From UBA967 sp044375555 (GTDB lineage: Bacteria; Verrucomicrobiota; Verrucomicrobiia; Chthoniobacterales; Terrimicrobiaceae), in the NCBI GenBank assembly GCA_044375555.1, contig JBILML010000016.1, positions 1-63,991 on the forward strand: a DNA stretch of 63,991 bases. The letters are read 5' to 3'. This document shows, one piece after another, positions 54,356 to 63,479 of this stretch. The notes beneath the pieces were generated by a model that was not told where the DNA came from, did no database searches, and saw nothing but the letters and a program-made list of their open reading frames with translations. Position 1 is the stretch's first letter, and each line of letters begins with the position of its first letter. Position numbers and translations under genes: made by a program.

Positions 54356-55078
54356 TTATCGCCCAGCCTGCTCGCGGAGCGTCCGGAAAAGCACGATTGC
54401 GTAGAGCAGAATAAACAGGGCGAAGAGGCACTCCTTCAACTCTCCATCGTTTGGGCCGTAGTATTGATAGGGAATCTCGACGCCAAAATTTTTCATCAAT
54501 CGTTTTGGAATGTTGCTCGCAACTGCCAACACAGCGACGATGGCTGATTGGGAAGAGGGCCAGAGCCAGAAATTGATGCTTCCCGGTTGGCAGAGTTGCT
54601 GGTTACGGCGAAGCCACCAAGGGGCGATCACAGACCCTACAATCATGCCGATGCTAAGCCCGTTGCGGGCGACTTTCCCGAAGAGGAATTCAGGCCAGCC
54701 TTTGAGATTGTGAAGGTTTGTTTCGTTCTGACGGTTCATTTCCGCCCAAGACTCTGGCGGCACCCATTTCAGGTAGTGCTGGCCCCAGCTGATTTCCTCG
54801 CCGAGGAAGATAAAGCAACCAATCGCAAAGAAGATCGTCCACAAGAGTTGGAGCGAATTGGAAGCTGCCCGCGCGGCGCACACGGCCAGCACGAGCGCAA
54901 TGAAAAGAAAAAGATTGGAGAGCGTTTCTACGAGTCCGTATTCGCGATAATAATCGGCTTCCCAATTCAGTGCGGGAATGATCAAGACGGCAGGATATAG
55001 GAAAATAGCAGCTGGCATACCCCACTTCAGCCAGGCAGGCAAAGTATGAGCATGTGATGGAATCGATGTATTAGCCAC
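54356..55078 (-). CDS. Uncharacterised integral membrane protein (GEEISWGQH motif)
   Basis: 240 residues from GTG 55078, chosen because longer forms would overlap the upstream gene (ending 55101). About six hydrophobic helices, with a polar motif FLGEEISWGQHY near 110 and NLHNLKGWPEFLFG near 138 in a loop. I recall this EEISWGQ/NLHN pair from unnamed membrane proteins in diverse bacteria; no function is known. Last gene of the island strand; AT content moderate. Could be an enzyme acting on lipid-linked substrates. Confidence 0.65.
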   Translation of the reverse strand: MANTSIPSHAHTLPAWLKWGMPAAIFLYPAVLIIPALNWEADYYREYGLVETLSNLFLFIALVLAVCAARAASNSLQLLWTIFFAIGCFIFLGEEISWGQHYLKWVPPESWAEMNRQNETNLHNLKGWPEFLFGKVARNGLSIGMIVGSVIAPWWLRRNQQLCQPGSINFWLWPSSQSAIVAVLAVASNIPKRLMKNFGVEIPYQYYGPNDGELKECLFALFILLYAIVLFRTLREQAGR

Positions 55079-55100
55079 GGGAGTATGTTTTCTCTGAATT

Positions 55101-55625
55101 TTAGTGTGAATGGAATTTAAAGTAACGCCCAGCTGGGATCGACATGATGTCTGATTCCAAAGAAGATTGTTGGAAGCGACTCTCTCCATCTTTGTTTCTG
55201 GCTAAAAGACGTCTCCTCCTCTCCTGCTCTTCGCATACTACTCTAACCGCAATATCGCAGGCCGAAATTCGTCTTTCCGGGCGGCTGGAGACATAGACAA
55301 CGAGGCGCTTGCCTCGCAGATGATTTTCAAATGGGGCCAGCTCGTCCAGCGTATGGACGGGGTGTTTGACTCGGCGTTTCAAAAATCCCAGCCAAGATAC
55401 CGAAAGAACTCCGTCATCAATTACTGCGATGCGCGAAGGCGAAATTCCCGGGAGTCCCTTTTTTCGGATTTGCTTTCCAAGCGTAGATTTTCCTGAGCCT
55501 GGGCGGCCAGTTAGGCAAAGCATACCCCGCTTTTTTCCCTTCATTGCTTGGATGCAAGCGCAGGCAAGAGCCTCCTGCCATTCAGGTTCCTGCAAGAGTT
55601 CCTCGGAAATTTGGAGCGGTCTCAT
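55101..55625 (-). CDS. P-loop nucleotide-binding protein of unknown function
   Basis: 174 residues from ATG 55625, placed after the neighbour's stop at 55651. Walker A GRPGSGKST near 41-49 is intact. Then IAVIDDG in place of a Walker-B-like Asp pair, and a basic region RRVKHPVHTL; C-terminal RRRRLLARN. Looks like a small kinase of the AAA_33/adenylate-kinase-like group, but without the ATP-lid signature of APS kinase. It lies between another P-loop gene and the membrane protein. Substrate unknown. Confidence 0.6.
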   Translation of the reverse strand: MRPLQISEELLQEPEWQEALACACIQAMKGKKRGMLCLTGRPGSGKSTLGKQIRKKGLPGISPSRIAVIDDGVLSVSWLGFLKRRVKHPVHTLDELAPFENHLRGKRLVVYVSSRPERRISACDIAVRVVCEEQERRRRLLARNKDGESRFQQSSLESDIMSIPAGRYFKFHSH

Positions 55626-55650
55626 TGATTCGGATCGAAGCTCAATCTGC

Positions 55651-56445
55651 CTACTTGGGCAACCGAGAAACAATCTTCTGAAAACATGCTTCCACACAAC
55701 TCTCTAAAGTTTGATCGTGCGAATTGTCGATGGTCTCGATCAGTGTGCCCTGTAGTTGCAGGCGCTCCATAACATCCGGTTCGCAGCGTCCACGCTCTTT
55801 TTTGAAGGGACGGACTGCCTGGCCGGGTTGCGCGCAAAGTTTCATAACGGTTTCTTCGTCGAGAGGTGGATCGCAGAATTTTCGGGCATACGCTTGCATG
55901 CCCTGCTCGACCAGATGGGTTGGCAGCCCCTCCAGTTCACAGCGGATTTCGCAACCGCGAGTTTCGCGTGAGATCCCTCTCTGCAGGGAGTGAATTTTCT
56001 TATCCCGAAGAAGTCGGCGCAAGGCAACTGTCGCCGGGTCCGCAGTGAGTTGGATCACCAAATCGGGAAGATATTTTTTTGGAAAAGTTTCTATCTCTCG
56101 AGGGTAGCGGGCGATTCGCAGTAGCCCCTGATCGATCAAGGCGATCCGGCAGCCAATTTGAAGGGCCCGCCGAGCAAGACCCAAGGTGGAGTAAACCTGT
56201 AACCATTTGTGAGCGTTTCCAAAACCCATCGCTAACATAAGAAATTTTGGATGACTAGCGAGCCAGCAATGCCGCTTCCATCGAGTCCATTTTCTTTGCT
56301 GATGTGGAATCCCGCTTTCAGGCAACGCGGCGACCAAACGCGCGTCAAAGTGTCCGCGAAGTCGTTGGGCCAGCAATGGAGCCACCGTGGATTTTCCAAC
56401 GCCATGATTGCCAGCGAGTTCGACAATAATTTTATCCTTTGGCAT
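55651..56445 (-). CDS. Thymidylate-kinase-like P-loop protein
   Basis: 264 residues. Walker A GNHGVGKST near 12-20. RIALIDQGLLRIAR and LPDLVIQLTADPATVALRRL follow the DR(Y/H) and lid order of deoxynucleoside/thymidylate kinases, with DQG instead of the usual DR motif. Beyond 180 the sequence is unfamiliar. Such kinases in polysaccharide loci may phosphorylate sugars or nucleotides; not established. 60 bp after the sulfotransferase gene. Confidence 0.6.
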   Translation of the reverse strand: MPKDKIIVELAGNHGVGKSTVAPLLAQRLRGHFDARLVAALPESGIPHQQRKWTRWKRHCWLASHPKFLMLAMGFGNAHKWLQVYSTLGLARRALQIGCRIALIDQGLLRIARYPREIETFPKKYLPDLVIQLTADPATVALRRLLRDKKIHSLQRGISRETRGCEIRCELEGLPTHLVEQGMQAYARKFCDPPLDEETVMKLCAQPGQAVRPFKKERGRCEPDVMERLQLQGTLIETIDNSHDQTLESCVEACFQKIVSRLPK

Positions 56446-56505
56446 TTATTGATCAATCGCAGGGTAAACTCTTCCAACCTTCAAGCCCTAATTGAGTTTA
56501 ACGAA

Positions 56506-57399
56506 TTAGGAATCCGTGTATTTGTTGCCTGAATAGTTCCCGAAAATTCCTGCAAGTTGATTGCTATAAACCCAGCGACGGTTGCAATTATGGAGCCAAG
56601 GCATCAGCAGAGAGGCTGGAATCCAGTCGGTTCTAGAGAACCAACGAAAGTCATAGGATAGAGATTCCTTTTCCTTCTGATGCCTCATAGGGTTTCCGGT
56701 TATTAAGTGGCTTTTCGATCCGGCAATCGTTGCAGGAGGATTAGCCATATCTGTTTCAAGAAATACTCCAAGCCTTTCGATAAAGCGTTTGAGGCCAAAG
56801 CAAATCTCCTCATAGCCAAAGACAAGATGCGGAATCCCATTTTTTTCCAGCATCCGGGCTATTGAATTGTTTCTCCGCTGCCAGCGAATGGCAGCTTCGA
56901 TGCCGATGAGCCAACGCGGTCTGGAAACTCCTTTCCGACTCTTTTTTAAATCCACTGCAGATACAATCGATGAGCGGAAGTCTCTACTGATGTGAAGCAC
57001 GCGAAGTTCGGTGCTATTGATTCCTTGGATTTGTTCCATTTGATAAGGAAGTTTCGAAGAATCCACCATCCATTTATTGGTTCCGAAAACCCGTTGGAAT
57101 TGCGCGATCGCCTCGTTGTAGCGGTCGGCAAACCCCATACGTTTGAGTCGGTCATGATCGCGGGCGAATCTGGACCAGTAGGGGCATTCATTGACCCGAG
57201 ATCCGCATGAGCAAAAAAATGCCGAGTTTTTTTCATGATCTAAGGGAATCATCTGGACAGCTTTATCGATGCTTCCGAGACCAATCATTGAGGGTTGGTG
57301 GCCTAGCAAAAGCGCGGTCAGAGTGGATCCCGAGTGCGGGAGGCAAGCTACAAAAAGGACTTTCTGTTGGGATAGGATGGATTGGTGTTCGTAGTGCAT
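56506..57399 (-). CDS. Sulfotransferase family protein
   Basis: 297 residues. The 5'-phosphosulfate loop is seen at about 19-29 (LPHSGSTLTALLLG, with the SGST core) and the 3'-phosphate region at RVLHISRDFRSSIVSAV (about 134-150). These are the two PAPS-binding elements, so transfer of sulfate to a carbohydrate or peptide acceptor is likely. Divergent from the glycosyltransferase with a 196-bp AT-rich intergenic stretch that shows no clear feature. In this surface-glycan cluster the acceptor may be a polysaccharide. Confidence 0.82.
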   Translation of the reverse strand: MHYEHQSILSQQKVLFVACLPHSGSTLTALLLGHQPSMIGLGSIDKAVQMIPLDHEKNSAFFCSCGSRVNECPYWSRFARDHDRLKRMGFADRYNEAIAQFQRVFGTNKWMVDSSKLPYQMEQIQGINSTELRVLHISRDFRSSIVSAVDLKKSRKGVSRPRWLIGIEAAIRWQRRNNSIARMLEKNGIPHLVFGYEEICFGLKRFIERLGVFLETDMANPPATIAGSKSHLITGNPMRHQKEKESLSYDFRWFSRTDWIPASLLMPWLHNCNRRWVYSNQLAGIFGNYSGNKYTDS

Positions 57400-57595
57400 T
57401 GCTAATAGAAAATATTTCGATCTTTAACGTTAATGTCAAACTTTGAATGACCGTTTGAACTAGGAACGCATTTAGGTGGATTCAAAAATTGGACCAGTAG
57501 TTAACGGAGTGTTCTAATCATTAGGCAACATTTGATAAAAATAATCCATTGCCGACACGATAAATTTCCTTTTATAAAATGAGATCGATCAAAAG

Positions 57596-58576
57596 ATGAA
57601 GATACTCGCTTTTACGTTTGGTGATATGACATGTGCTAGCACATTTTATCGAGTTGGACAATATTTACAAAAGCTTAGAAGGGATGGAATCCAATGTGAT
57701 TTAGTTTACGGATCCGCGAGGAATATCCCTCCGGCTAAACTGCTAAGCGAGTATGACGTGGTGCTTGTTCAAAAAAAGCTATTTCCAGTTCACATTGTAA
57801 ATTATTTGCGAAGCCACGCCAAGCGACTTATCTTTGATATTGATGACTCTACATGGCATCCCCAGGGGCGCCGGCATAGTTTGTTTTCGCGATGGCGTGC
57901 GTCTCGAAGGTTGAAATGCATCGTTAAGGTTTCTGATGCTTGCCTAGCACCGAACATGTATATTATCGATCATTTAAAGTGTCTTGGAGGTCATGTGCAT
58001 CATGTGCCCATGGCGATTAGTCATCTAGATTGGACTCCAAAGCAAAAAGCTAATTGCTCCAAAGTGAGATTAGGGTGGTCTGGTGCACCTTTGAATCTCC
58101 ATTATCTCGAAACCCTTGAGCCTATATTATTCGATATTATTACTCAATATACTCAAGCAGAGATTGTAATACTATGCGGGGAACCGCCATCGTTCAAATC
58201 AAAATTACCACATACGCATATCAAATGGACTCCGGGTTGTGAGGCTAATGTCGTGCCTGAATTTGATATTGGTTTATTGCCCTTGCCGTTCGATCGCTTT
58301 TCGAATGGTAAGTCCCCGATTAAAGCCCTGCAATATCTCGCGGCCGGATTACCGATCATAGCTTCTCCATTAGCGGGCACTGTGGAAATTGCCAAAAAAG
58401 CTCCTTCAATTTTATTAGCTAAATCTCCAGAGGAATGGAAACATCATTTATCTGTGCTTATATCGTCCTCCTCGGTCATTCTGGAGGCAGGCAAATTATC
58501 TAGGACTCATTTTGAGGAGAATTATAGTGCTGAGGTGGTATATCCGCTTTGGAAATCGGTTTTAATTTCCGGCTAA
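57596..58576 (+). CDS. Glycosyltransferase (GT-B, family 1/4-like)
   Basis: 326 residues with an AT-rich codon use unlike the rest of the window. N-terminal FGDMTCASTFYRV and FDIDDSTW, and the C-terminal donor domain with VPEFDIGLLPLPFDRF then GKSPIKALQYLAAGLPIIAS, match GT-B enzymes using nucleotide-sugar donors. Acceptor and sugar unknown. The only rightward gene in the island; its last 77 bp overlap the convergent O-antigen ligase gene. Confidence 0.85.
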   Translation: MKILAFTFGDMTCASTFYRVGQYLQKLRRDGIQCDLVYGSARNIPPAKLLSEYDVVLVQKKLFPVHIVNYLRSHAKRLIFDIDDSTWHPQGRRHSLFSRWRASRRLKCIVKVSDACLAPNMYIIDHLKCLGGHVHHVPMAISHLDWTPKQKANCSKVRLGWSGAPLNLHYLETLEPILFDIITQYTQAEIVILCGEPPSFKSKLPHTHIKWTPGCEANVVPEFDIGLLPLPFDRFSNGKSPIKALQYLAAGLPIIASPLAGTVEIAKKAPSILLAKSPEEWKHHLSVLISSSSVILEAGKLSRTHFEENYSAEVVYPLWKSVLISG

Positions 58577-59849
58577 AACTTTTTTGTGAAAGTATCGCGC
58601 CAATTAATCCAGTAGGTATCCAAAAATACATCCAGTTAGATCTAATGTCAATATTACTGCTGCTTACAGTAAGTCCGCATAATATTCCTAATATAAGCCA
58701 AATAAAAAATGGAAATAAATCAGGGGCTTTAGTATAGTGTAAAAAAATATATATGAAGACTGCTGAAAAAAGAATAAGTCCGATTATCCCTAAAGAATAA
58801 AAAGCATCAACAAATTGGTTGTGAGCGCCTTTAAAATTTAAAATCGAATTTCTTTCATGCGATTTTGCTTCAACTAGAATATTAATTTTAATTCCACGCC
58901 CACAACCCAGTAATGGATTATGCTCGATTGTTCGACTAATCGATTGGGTCCAAATATCCTTGCGGAAACTATTTTCAGAAAGCCGATTTGAGACGGTTTT
59001 ATATATTAATGAATTAAATGTTATAAATGTTAATAAGAGCATGATAAATAATAATAAAAAAAATATATAATTTTTATTAAATTTATAAAATAAAATAATA
59101 AAAACTAAAGTCACTAAAAATGATAATATAGGACCTCGGCTTTGTGATGCAATCACAGGAAGGAGGTTCAGGGTCATTAACAAAAAAACCTTGGTTTTAT
59201 TTTGTGTTTCACAAGTATCAATTAATTTGATAAAGCAAAGCAAAGTTGTTAATGAGTAATACATTCCTATATCGATCGGATTTGATGGCCCAAATCTTTT
59301 CCATCCCTGCGGCCACATGCGCGTGCTCAAGCTGTTCTCAGCGTAATATATAATGATTAAGAATAAAGCCATTGCGGCACCGGTATAAATCAGGACATTT
59401 ATAATAAGCCGTGCATCGATTTTCTTTTTATGTGCAAGCCATGCACTACCGCAGAACCAAGTGGAAAAACAAATAAATTCAGTAAATCGTTTGTATACAT
59501 TAGGCGAGTCTGACCAAAATGTGCTGCAAGCAAAAAAACCTCCATATAGCAGAGCAATCTTCGTAAAACTCCCCCCATAATAGTTCCACCGCCACGGTTG
59601 CGTGAGCATGATGCCGGCTATAGGTAATAAAAAAAATAAATAATAAACCCACCTTACTTGACTGTTGTTTTTTGCGCAAAAAAAAGCCATTATTAACACA
59701 ATCAAGCCTAAAGATGCCCAATTGGTTAAAGCCCTCTCACGGAATTCTCTATTGTGTAGAAATCTAGCGATAAAATCCTTTATATTAGTGTAATTAATGT
59801 AAGTTATGCAGGGGTTTCTAGTTATGAACTTTATCATGCACGAATACAT
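58500..59849 (-). CDS. O-antigen ligase/polymerase family membrane protein
   Basis: 449 residues, strongly AT-rich. About ten to twelve hydrophobic helices with a large loop near 300-345 (FRKDIWTQSI, NPLLGCGRG, GAHNQFVDAFYSLG). The NPLLGCGRG...HNQF pattern is the Wzy/WaaL (O-antigen ligase) signature; the His in the loop is catalytic in ligases. It would join or polymerise lipid-linked oligosaccharide. The ATG at 59837 is an alternative start. Two bases before it is the GT9 stop, so they are cotranscribed. Confidence 0.87.
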   Translation of the reverse strand: MYSCMIKFITRNPCITYINYTNIKDFIARFLHNREFRERALTNWASLGLIVLIMAFFCAKNNSQVRWVYYLFFLLPIAGIMLTQPWRWNYYGGSFTKIALLYGGFFACSTFWSDSPNVYKRFTEFICFSTWFCGSAWLAHKKKIDARLIINVLIYTGAAMALFLIIIYYAENSLSTRMWPQGWKRFGPSNPIDIGMYYSLTTLLCFIKLIDTCETQNKTKVFLLMTLNLLPVIASQSRGPILSFLVTLVFIILFYKFNKNYIFFLLLFIMLLLTFITFNSLIYKTVSNRLSENSFRKDIWTQSISRTIEHNPLLGCGRGIKINILVEAKSHERNSILNFKGAHNQFVDAFYSLGIIGLILFSAVFIYIFLHYTKAPDLFPFFIWLILGILCGLTVSSSNIDIRSNWMYFWIPTGLIGAILSQKSFSRKLKPISKADIPPQHYNSPQNES

Positions 59850-59850
59850 T

Positions 59851-60900
59851 TTATAATTGTGAAATCTGTTTAAGGTTGGTTAGAATTTTACTTGCCTTGT
59901 GACATTCATTAGCATCCTTGCAGGCTTTCAGAATGGAGGCGAGCGCGATATCTCTCATGTCGCCCGCTACATGGGAGTCGGCATTGTTTGTTTCGGGTTG
60001 GATCAACCAATGGGTGACTTCCCATGGGTAGTATTCAAAAGTCGGGGAGGGACCAAAAAGGGCCACCGTGGGACATCCGCAAGCTGCCGCAAGGTGCATG
60101 GCCGCTGTATCCACTCCCACAAAAAAATTCGCCTGCTCGAGGAGCCATGCTAGTTGCGACCACGAAGTAGTTCCTGCTGTCGTTATTAAGCGAGGCCCGA
60201 TTTTTTCTGAGAGCATTCTGGAAGATAAGACTTCCTCGGCGCCGGGTCCGCAACTCAAGATAATCTGGGGCACCATTTCAAGAAGTAGCGGGATTAGTGC
60301 TTCCCAGCGCTCGATGGGCCATGATTTTTGAGGCCAACGAGTGTGAATGTGGAGGACAGCGAAGGGCGGGCGATTTTTATAATCTAAGTCGTGCCACGGA
60401 ATACTGCATGTCGCGGCGAAAACTAAAGGGCCCGGCGTGGTGGGAAGTTCAAGAATTTCCTCCGGACAAACGTAATCTCGAATTACTTGATGTTTTGGGT
60501 AGCGAGGAGTTGTGCAAATCCGGTGAAAAAAAGGCCGCCAGAATTTCTTAAGAGTTGGGTGCTCGTTTGTGCAGCGCATGGGGGTGCGGGCGGCGAGGGC
60601 AAGGAAGCGGGCGCGGTCGTTGTCGGTGAGTTCGAAGACGAAATCGAAATGGGTGCGGCGGAGGAGGGCGGCGAGCTTCAGGTCGGAGAGCCAGCCGAGC
60701 TTGCTTCGCTTGGCGGAGTCCGGGTTAGCGGTGGTGAGGATGCGGTCGATCTCGGGGCAACCGGCGAGGATGCCGTCACAGGTTTCGCGGACGAGAACCC
60801 AGATTTCGGCATGGGGGTATTTTTTTTTCGTGGCGGCGATGGTGGGGGTGAGCAACAACGAGTCGCCGATGTGGCGGAGCTTGATGAAGAGGATTCGCAT
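59851..60900 (-). CDS. Glycosyltransferase family 9 (heptosyltransferase-like)
   Basis: 349 residues from ATG 60900. The N-terminal KLRHIGDSLLLTP and the C-terminal donor-site segment FVGVDTAAMHLAAACGCPTVALFGPSP are the ADP-heptose:LPS heptosyltransferase signatures. A LPS-core role is likely. Unusual composition: the first ~110 codons (60570-60900) are strongly GC-rich, with CTC/CGC/GCC-type codons, while the rest is much more AT-rich, as if two alleles had been joined. The reading frame is intact. Confidence 0.9.
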   Translation of the reverse strand: MRILFIKLRHIGDSLLLTPTIAATKKKYPHAEIWVLVRETCDGILAGCPEIDRILTTANPDSAKRSKLGWLSDLKLAALLRRTHFDFVFELTDNDRARFLALAARTPMRCTNEHPTLKKFWRPFFHRICTTPRYPKHQVIRDYVCPEEILELPTTPGPLVFAATCSIPWHDLDYKNRPPFAVLHIHTRWPQKSWPIERWEALIPLLLEMVPQIILSCGPGAEEVLSSRMLSEKIGPRLITTAGTTSWSQLAWLLEQANFFVGVDTAAMHLAAACGCPTVALFGPSPTFEYYPWEVTHWLIQPETNNADSHVAGDMRDIALASILKACKDANECHKASKILTNLKQISQL

Positions 60901-60959
60901 CGCGGGGCTACAGACCTCTTCCAAAGTTTTCCGGTAGGCAAGACATCGGAGCGGGGAAT

Positions 60960-61412
60960 TTAAAAATCAGCCAGCGCGGCGGTGATGGATTTTTCGATGG
61001 GGTGGGATCCGTCGCCGCCGAGGTCTTGGTCGATTTCCTCGAGGCGGCGGATGAGGTCGAGGACATGGGTGCGGGGATAGGGGCCGCCGGCTGCGGCGCA
61101 AAAATGTGTGCGGCAGCCGAGGGGGCGCGATTCGTAGATGAGGCAGCGGGAGGTTTTCGTGTCGAGGAGGGGGCAGGAGCCGGCGGTGTGGGCGGGGAGG
61201 GTTGTTCGGCCGGTGGCGCGGAGGGCGTTGGCGGCGACGAGGGCTTCTGCGTAGGTGAGGTGTGGGGTTTTACCGGTGAGCTTGAAATGGCAGCAGTCGG
61301 TGCGGAGGGCGCAGGAGCGCTCGAGGGGGCGGGCTGCGAGGTCGGCGTAGATTTTTCGAACCTCGCGGGTGGCGTTGAATTTCGCGGCGGAGAGTGGATC
61401 GGGCGCGGGCAT
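60960..61412 (-). CDS. YkgJ-type cysteine-cluster protein
   Basis: 150 residues, GC-rich like the genome. Cysteines are arranged as CALRTDCCHF, CPLLDTKTSRCLIYESRPLGCRTHFC, the YkgJ/Fe-S or zinc cluster pattern (UPF0153). Conserved PLGCRTHF is typical. Function is unknown; a metal cluster is inferred. 3 bp after the DUF697 gene, so cotranscribed. Confidence 0.83.
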   Translation of the reverse strand: MPAPDPLSAAKFNATREVRKIYADLAARPLERSCALRTDCCHFKLTGKTPHLTYAEALVAANALRATGRTTLPAHTAGSCPLLDTKTSRCLIYESRPLGCRTHFCAAAGGPYPRTHVLDLIRRLEEIDQDLGGDGSHPIEKSITAALADF

Positions 61413-61415
61413 GGA

Positions 61416-62441
61416 TTAGGGATTTTGGCGGCGGAGCATTTTTCGGAAAAGACGGCGGGTTTCTTCCAGCGGGGTGTCGTCGATGAAATAGGCAATGGCG
61501 GCGCGGCCGAGCGCGTAGGTGCCGGCGCCGGCGATGAAGCCTGAGACGGCGCTGCCCCAGAAGGGAACAAAGCGAATGGCAGCGCGGGCGCCTTCGCGAA
61601 GAGCGAAGCCGGCGGCGGCGTTGATGCCGAGTGCGGCGAGGAATTCCCCCACGAGCCGTGGGCCGACGGGCCGGCCGGAGGTGTGGACGATCAAGCCGAC
61701 CATGAGGCTTTGCAGAGCGAGGAGAACGGGCAGGTCGGCGAGGGGGATGGGCTGGAGGCCGACAACGCCGCAGACGGCGCTGAAGGATTTCAGGAGTTGC
61801 GAGGCGATGAAGGCTTGCGCCCGGCGCGCGGCGGTGAAGCGAGCGAATTCCAACTGGGCCTCTCGAGGGAGTGTCGCGCAGAGGATTTCCGGACAGGTGG
61901 GGTCGGTGATCGAAAAGACCGCGGTGGTTTTTTCTGCAAGCGGGGGATTCGCGCGGATGAGGTCGTTGAGGCGTGGGAGAAAAGAATCGGTCGATGCGAT
62001 GGCGATGATTGGCTTGCCGGAAGCGAGGGCTCTGGCAAGCACGGCGGCCATGGCTGGGGTGTGGGGCTCGGAGTCCAACACCAAAAGAACAAGGTCGGGC
62101 TGCGCGTGGGCGAGGGCGCTCTGGATATGGGAGTCGGGGGATTCATCACGCGCATCGAGGATTTCTAGGCGGCTGCCTGTGGCGTTGGAATATTCGCGCC
62201 AACCTTGGTGGGATTCGCCGGTCGAGGAATGACTGGCGCCGAGCGATGCAAGCAGCGAGGGGACGCTGGTGGTGGCTTCGCCGACGAGTTCGATGCGGGG
62301 CGGGCGCTGGCCTAGAAAGATCGCGCGGATGGGTTCGAGTTCGCGGAGGATGGGTTTGTGAAGGCCGCCGGGGAGTTTTTCCAAAAGCCCGGAGAGCCTT
62401 TCGTAGAGCCGGAGAACGGTGGATGGAGGGGCGGGATTCAA
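61416..62441 (-). CDS. DUF697 membrane protein with a degenerate GTPase domain
   Basis: 341 residues. The C-terminal third (about 215-325) has DUF697 features: FIASQLLKSFSAVCGVVGLQPIPLAD, a GLIVHTSGRP stretch and two or three helices. The N-terminal part resembles an Era/YcjF-type GTPase but the P-loop place reads ELVGEATTSVPSLL, without GxxxxGK(S/T), and the G3 place reads DARDES rather than DxxG. The later ASTDSF may be a faded G4. It is probably a nucleotide-free pseudo-GTPase. ATGA-linked to bcp. Confidence 0.7.
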   Translation of the reverse strand: MNPAPPSTVLRLYERLSGLLEKLPGGLHKPILRELEPIRAIFLGQRPPRIELVGEATTSVPSLLASLGASHSSTGESHQGWREYSNATGSRLEILDARDESPDSHIQSALAHAQPDLVLLVLDSEPHTPAMAAVLARALASGKPIIAIASTDSFLPRLNDLIRANPPLAEKTTAVFSITDPTCPEILCATLPREAQLEFARFTAARRAQAFIASQLLKSFSAVCGVVGLQPIPLADLPVLLALQSLMVGLIVHTSGRPVGPRLVGEFLAALGINAAAGFALREGARAAIRFVPFWGSAVSGFIAGAGTYALGRAAIAYFIDDTPLEETRRLFRKMLRRQNP

Positions 62442-62914
62442 AGGTCTTTTAGAATGGTGGGGACATGGTCCGCTGGAGAAATTTTTCGGTGAATGGCGCG
62501 AATCAGGCCGTCTGGGCCGATGACGAATGTCGTGCGTTCCGTGCCCATGTATTTTTTTCCATACATGCTTTTCTCAACCCAGACGCCGTAGGCCTCGACG
62601 ATGGCGCGGGATTCGTCGCTGAGAAGCGGAAAGGGCAGTTGGTGCTTCGCGATGAACATCGCGTGGCTCGCGGGAGAGTCGATGCTCACGCCATAAATCA
62701 GCGCTCCCTTGGCGAGGATGGCAGCGTGGTTGTCGCGCACGCCGCAGGCCTGCGTGGTGCATCCGGGTGTGTCGTCTTTCGGGTAGAAATAGAGGACGAC
62801 GCTTTTGCCGTGAAGGCTGGAGAGGCTGATGGATTGGCCTTCTCCGTGGGGTCCGCCCACTGCGGTGGCGTGGAAATCTGGAGCGATATCGCCGGGATGC
62901 AAGGTGTGTTTCAT
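62438..62914 (-). CDS. bcp: BCP-type thioredoxin-dependent peroxiredoxin
   Basis: 158 residues from ATG 62914. Peroxidatic Cys in YPKDDTPGCTTQACGVRD near residues 40-57, with the second Cys five residues on, the BCP/PrxQ pattern. GVSIDSPASH and RTTFVIGPDG follow as usual. It reduces peroxides using thioredoxin. First gene of the leftward bcp-DUF697-YkgJ unit. Confidence 0.94.
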   Translation of the reverse strand: MKHTLHPGDIAPDFHATAVGGPHGEGQSISLSSLHGKSVVLYFYPKDDTPGCTTQACGVRDNHAAILAKGALIYGVSIDSPASHAMFIAKHQLPFPLLSDESRAIVEAYGVWVEKSMYGKKYMGTERTTFVIGPDGLIRAIHRKISPADHVPTILKDL

Positions 62915-63479
62915 GGGGTGAAGAATTTCACTCGAGTGCTGTGTGCGCAAGCCACCGCCGTGGTTTTTTTCGATTATTGGTAGTGGTCGTCTGGCGCGGT
63001 GGTGAATTATTGGAACGACTGGAGAGCCGCTTTAATACTGGCTTGGCGGGATTTTGCCACCGTTTCAAAAACGCCTCAAAAAACGCCCCGTAATTTTTTT
63101 TGAATTTTTTTTGAAAAAGCTATTGACCTCTGAAATCCGCTGACTATTGTGTTCCTCCCGCTGACGACAGGTCAGACGGAATTGATCTCAAGCGAACCAA
63201 AAAATCAGGTCCGAAATATCCGGTGAAAAATCTGGATTCGCACCAGGTTCGAATTGAAAAAGTTTTTTGAGAGTCCCATTCGGGTTTTGTCGGTATCGGC
63301 AAAATTCAGAACGCAAGATTGGAAATGACAACAAACAGCAATTGCTGAATTGTGCGTTTCCTGTCGATTTTGATTTTTTATAGCTTCGACGTCTTTCCCG
63401 ATGTCCTGTCTCACAGGCTTCGTGGAATAGATTAGTCAGAAAACTTTCCCGCGTGTTTAGCGCATGCGGGGCAAACTTT
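62915..63479 (+). promoter_or_regulatory. rRNA operon leader with promoter
   Basis: This 565-bp stretch has no convincing gene. The best promoter is TTGACC (63123-63128), a 16-bp spacer and TATTGT (63145-63150), preceded by an A/T-tract (about 63092-63120) that looks like an UP element, as in strong rRNA promoters. A second weaker candidate is TTGGAA (63010-63015) with TTTAAT 15 bp later. Just before the rRNA, CCCGCGTG (63448-63455) and CATGCGGG (63463-63470) can form an 8-bp leader stem. Short antisense frames here are not credible genes. Confidence 0.8.

Noticed and set aside
55101..55625. Adenylyl-sulfate kinase (CysC), tempting next to the sulfotransferase
   Set aside because: Only the P-loop matches; the substrate and lid motifs of APS kinase are not visible, so it is left as an unassigned P-loop protein.
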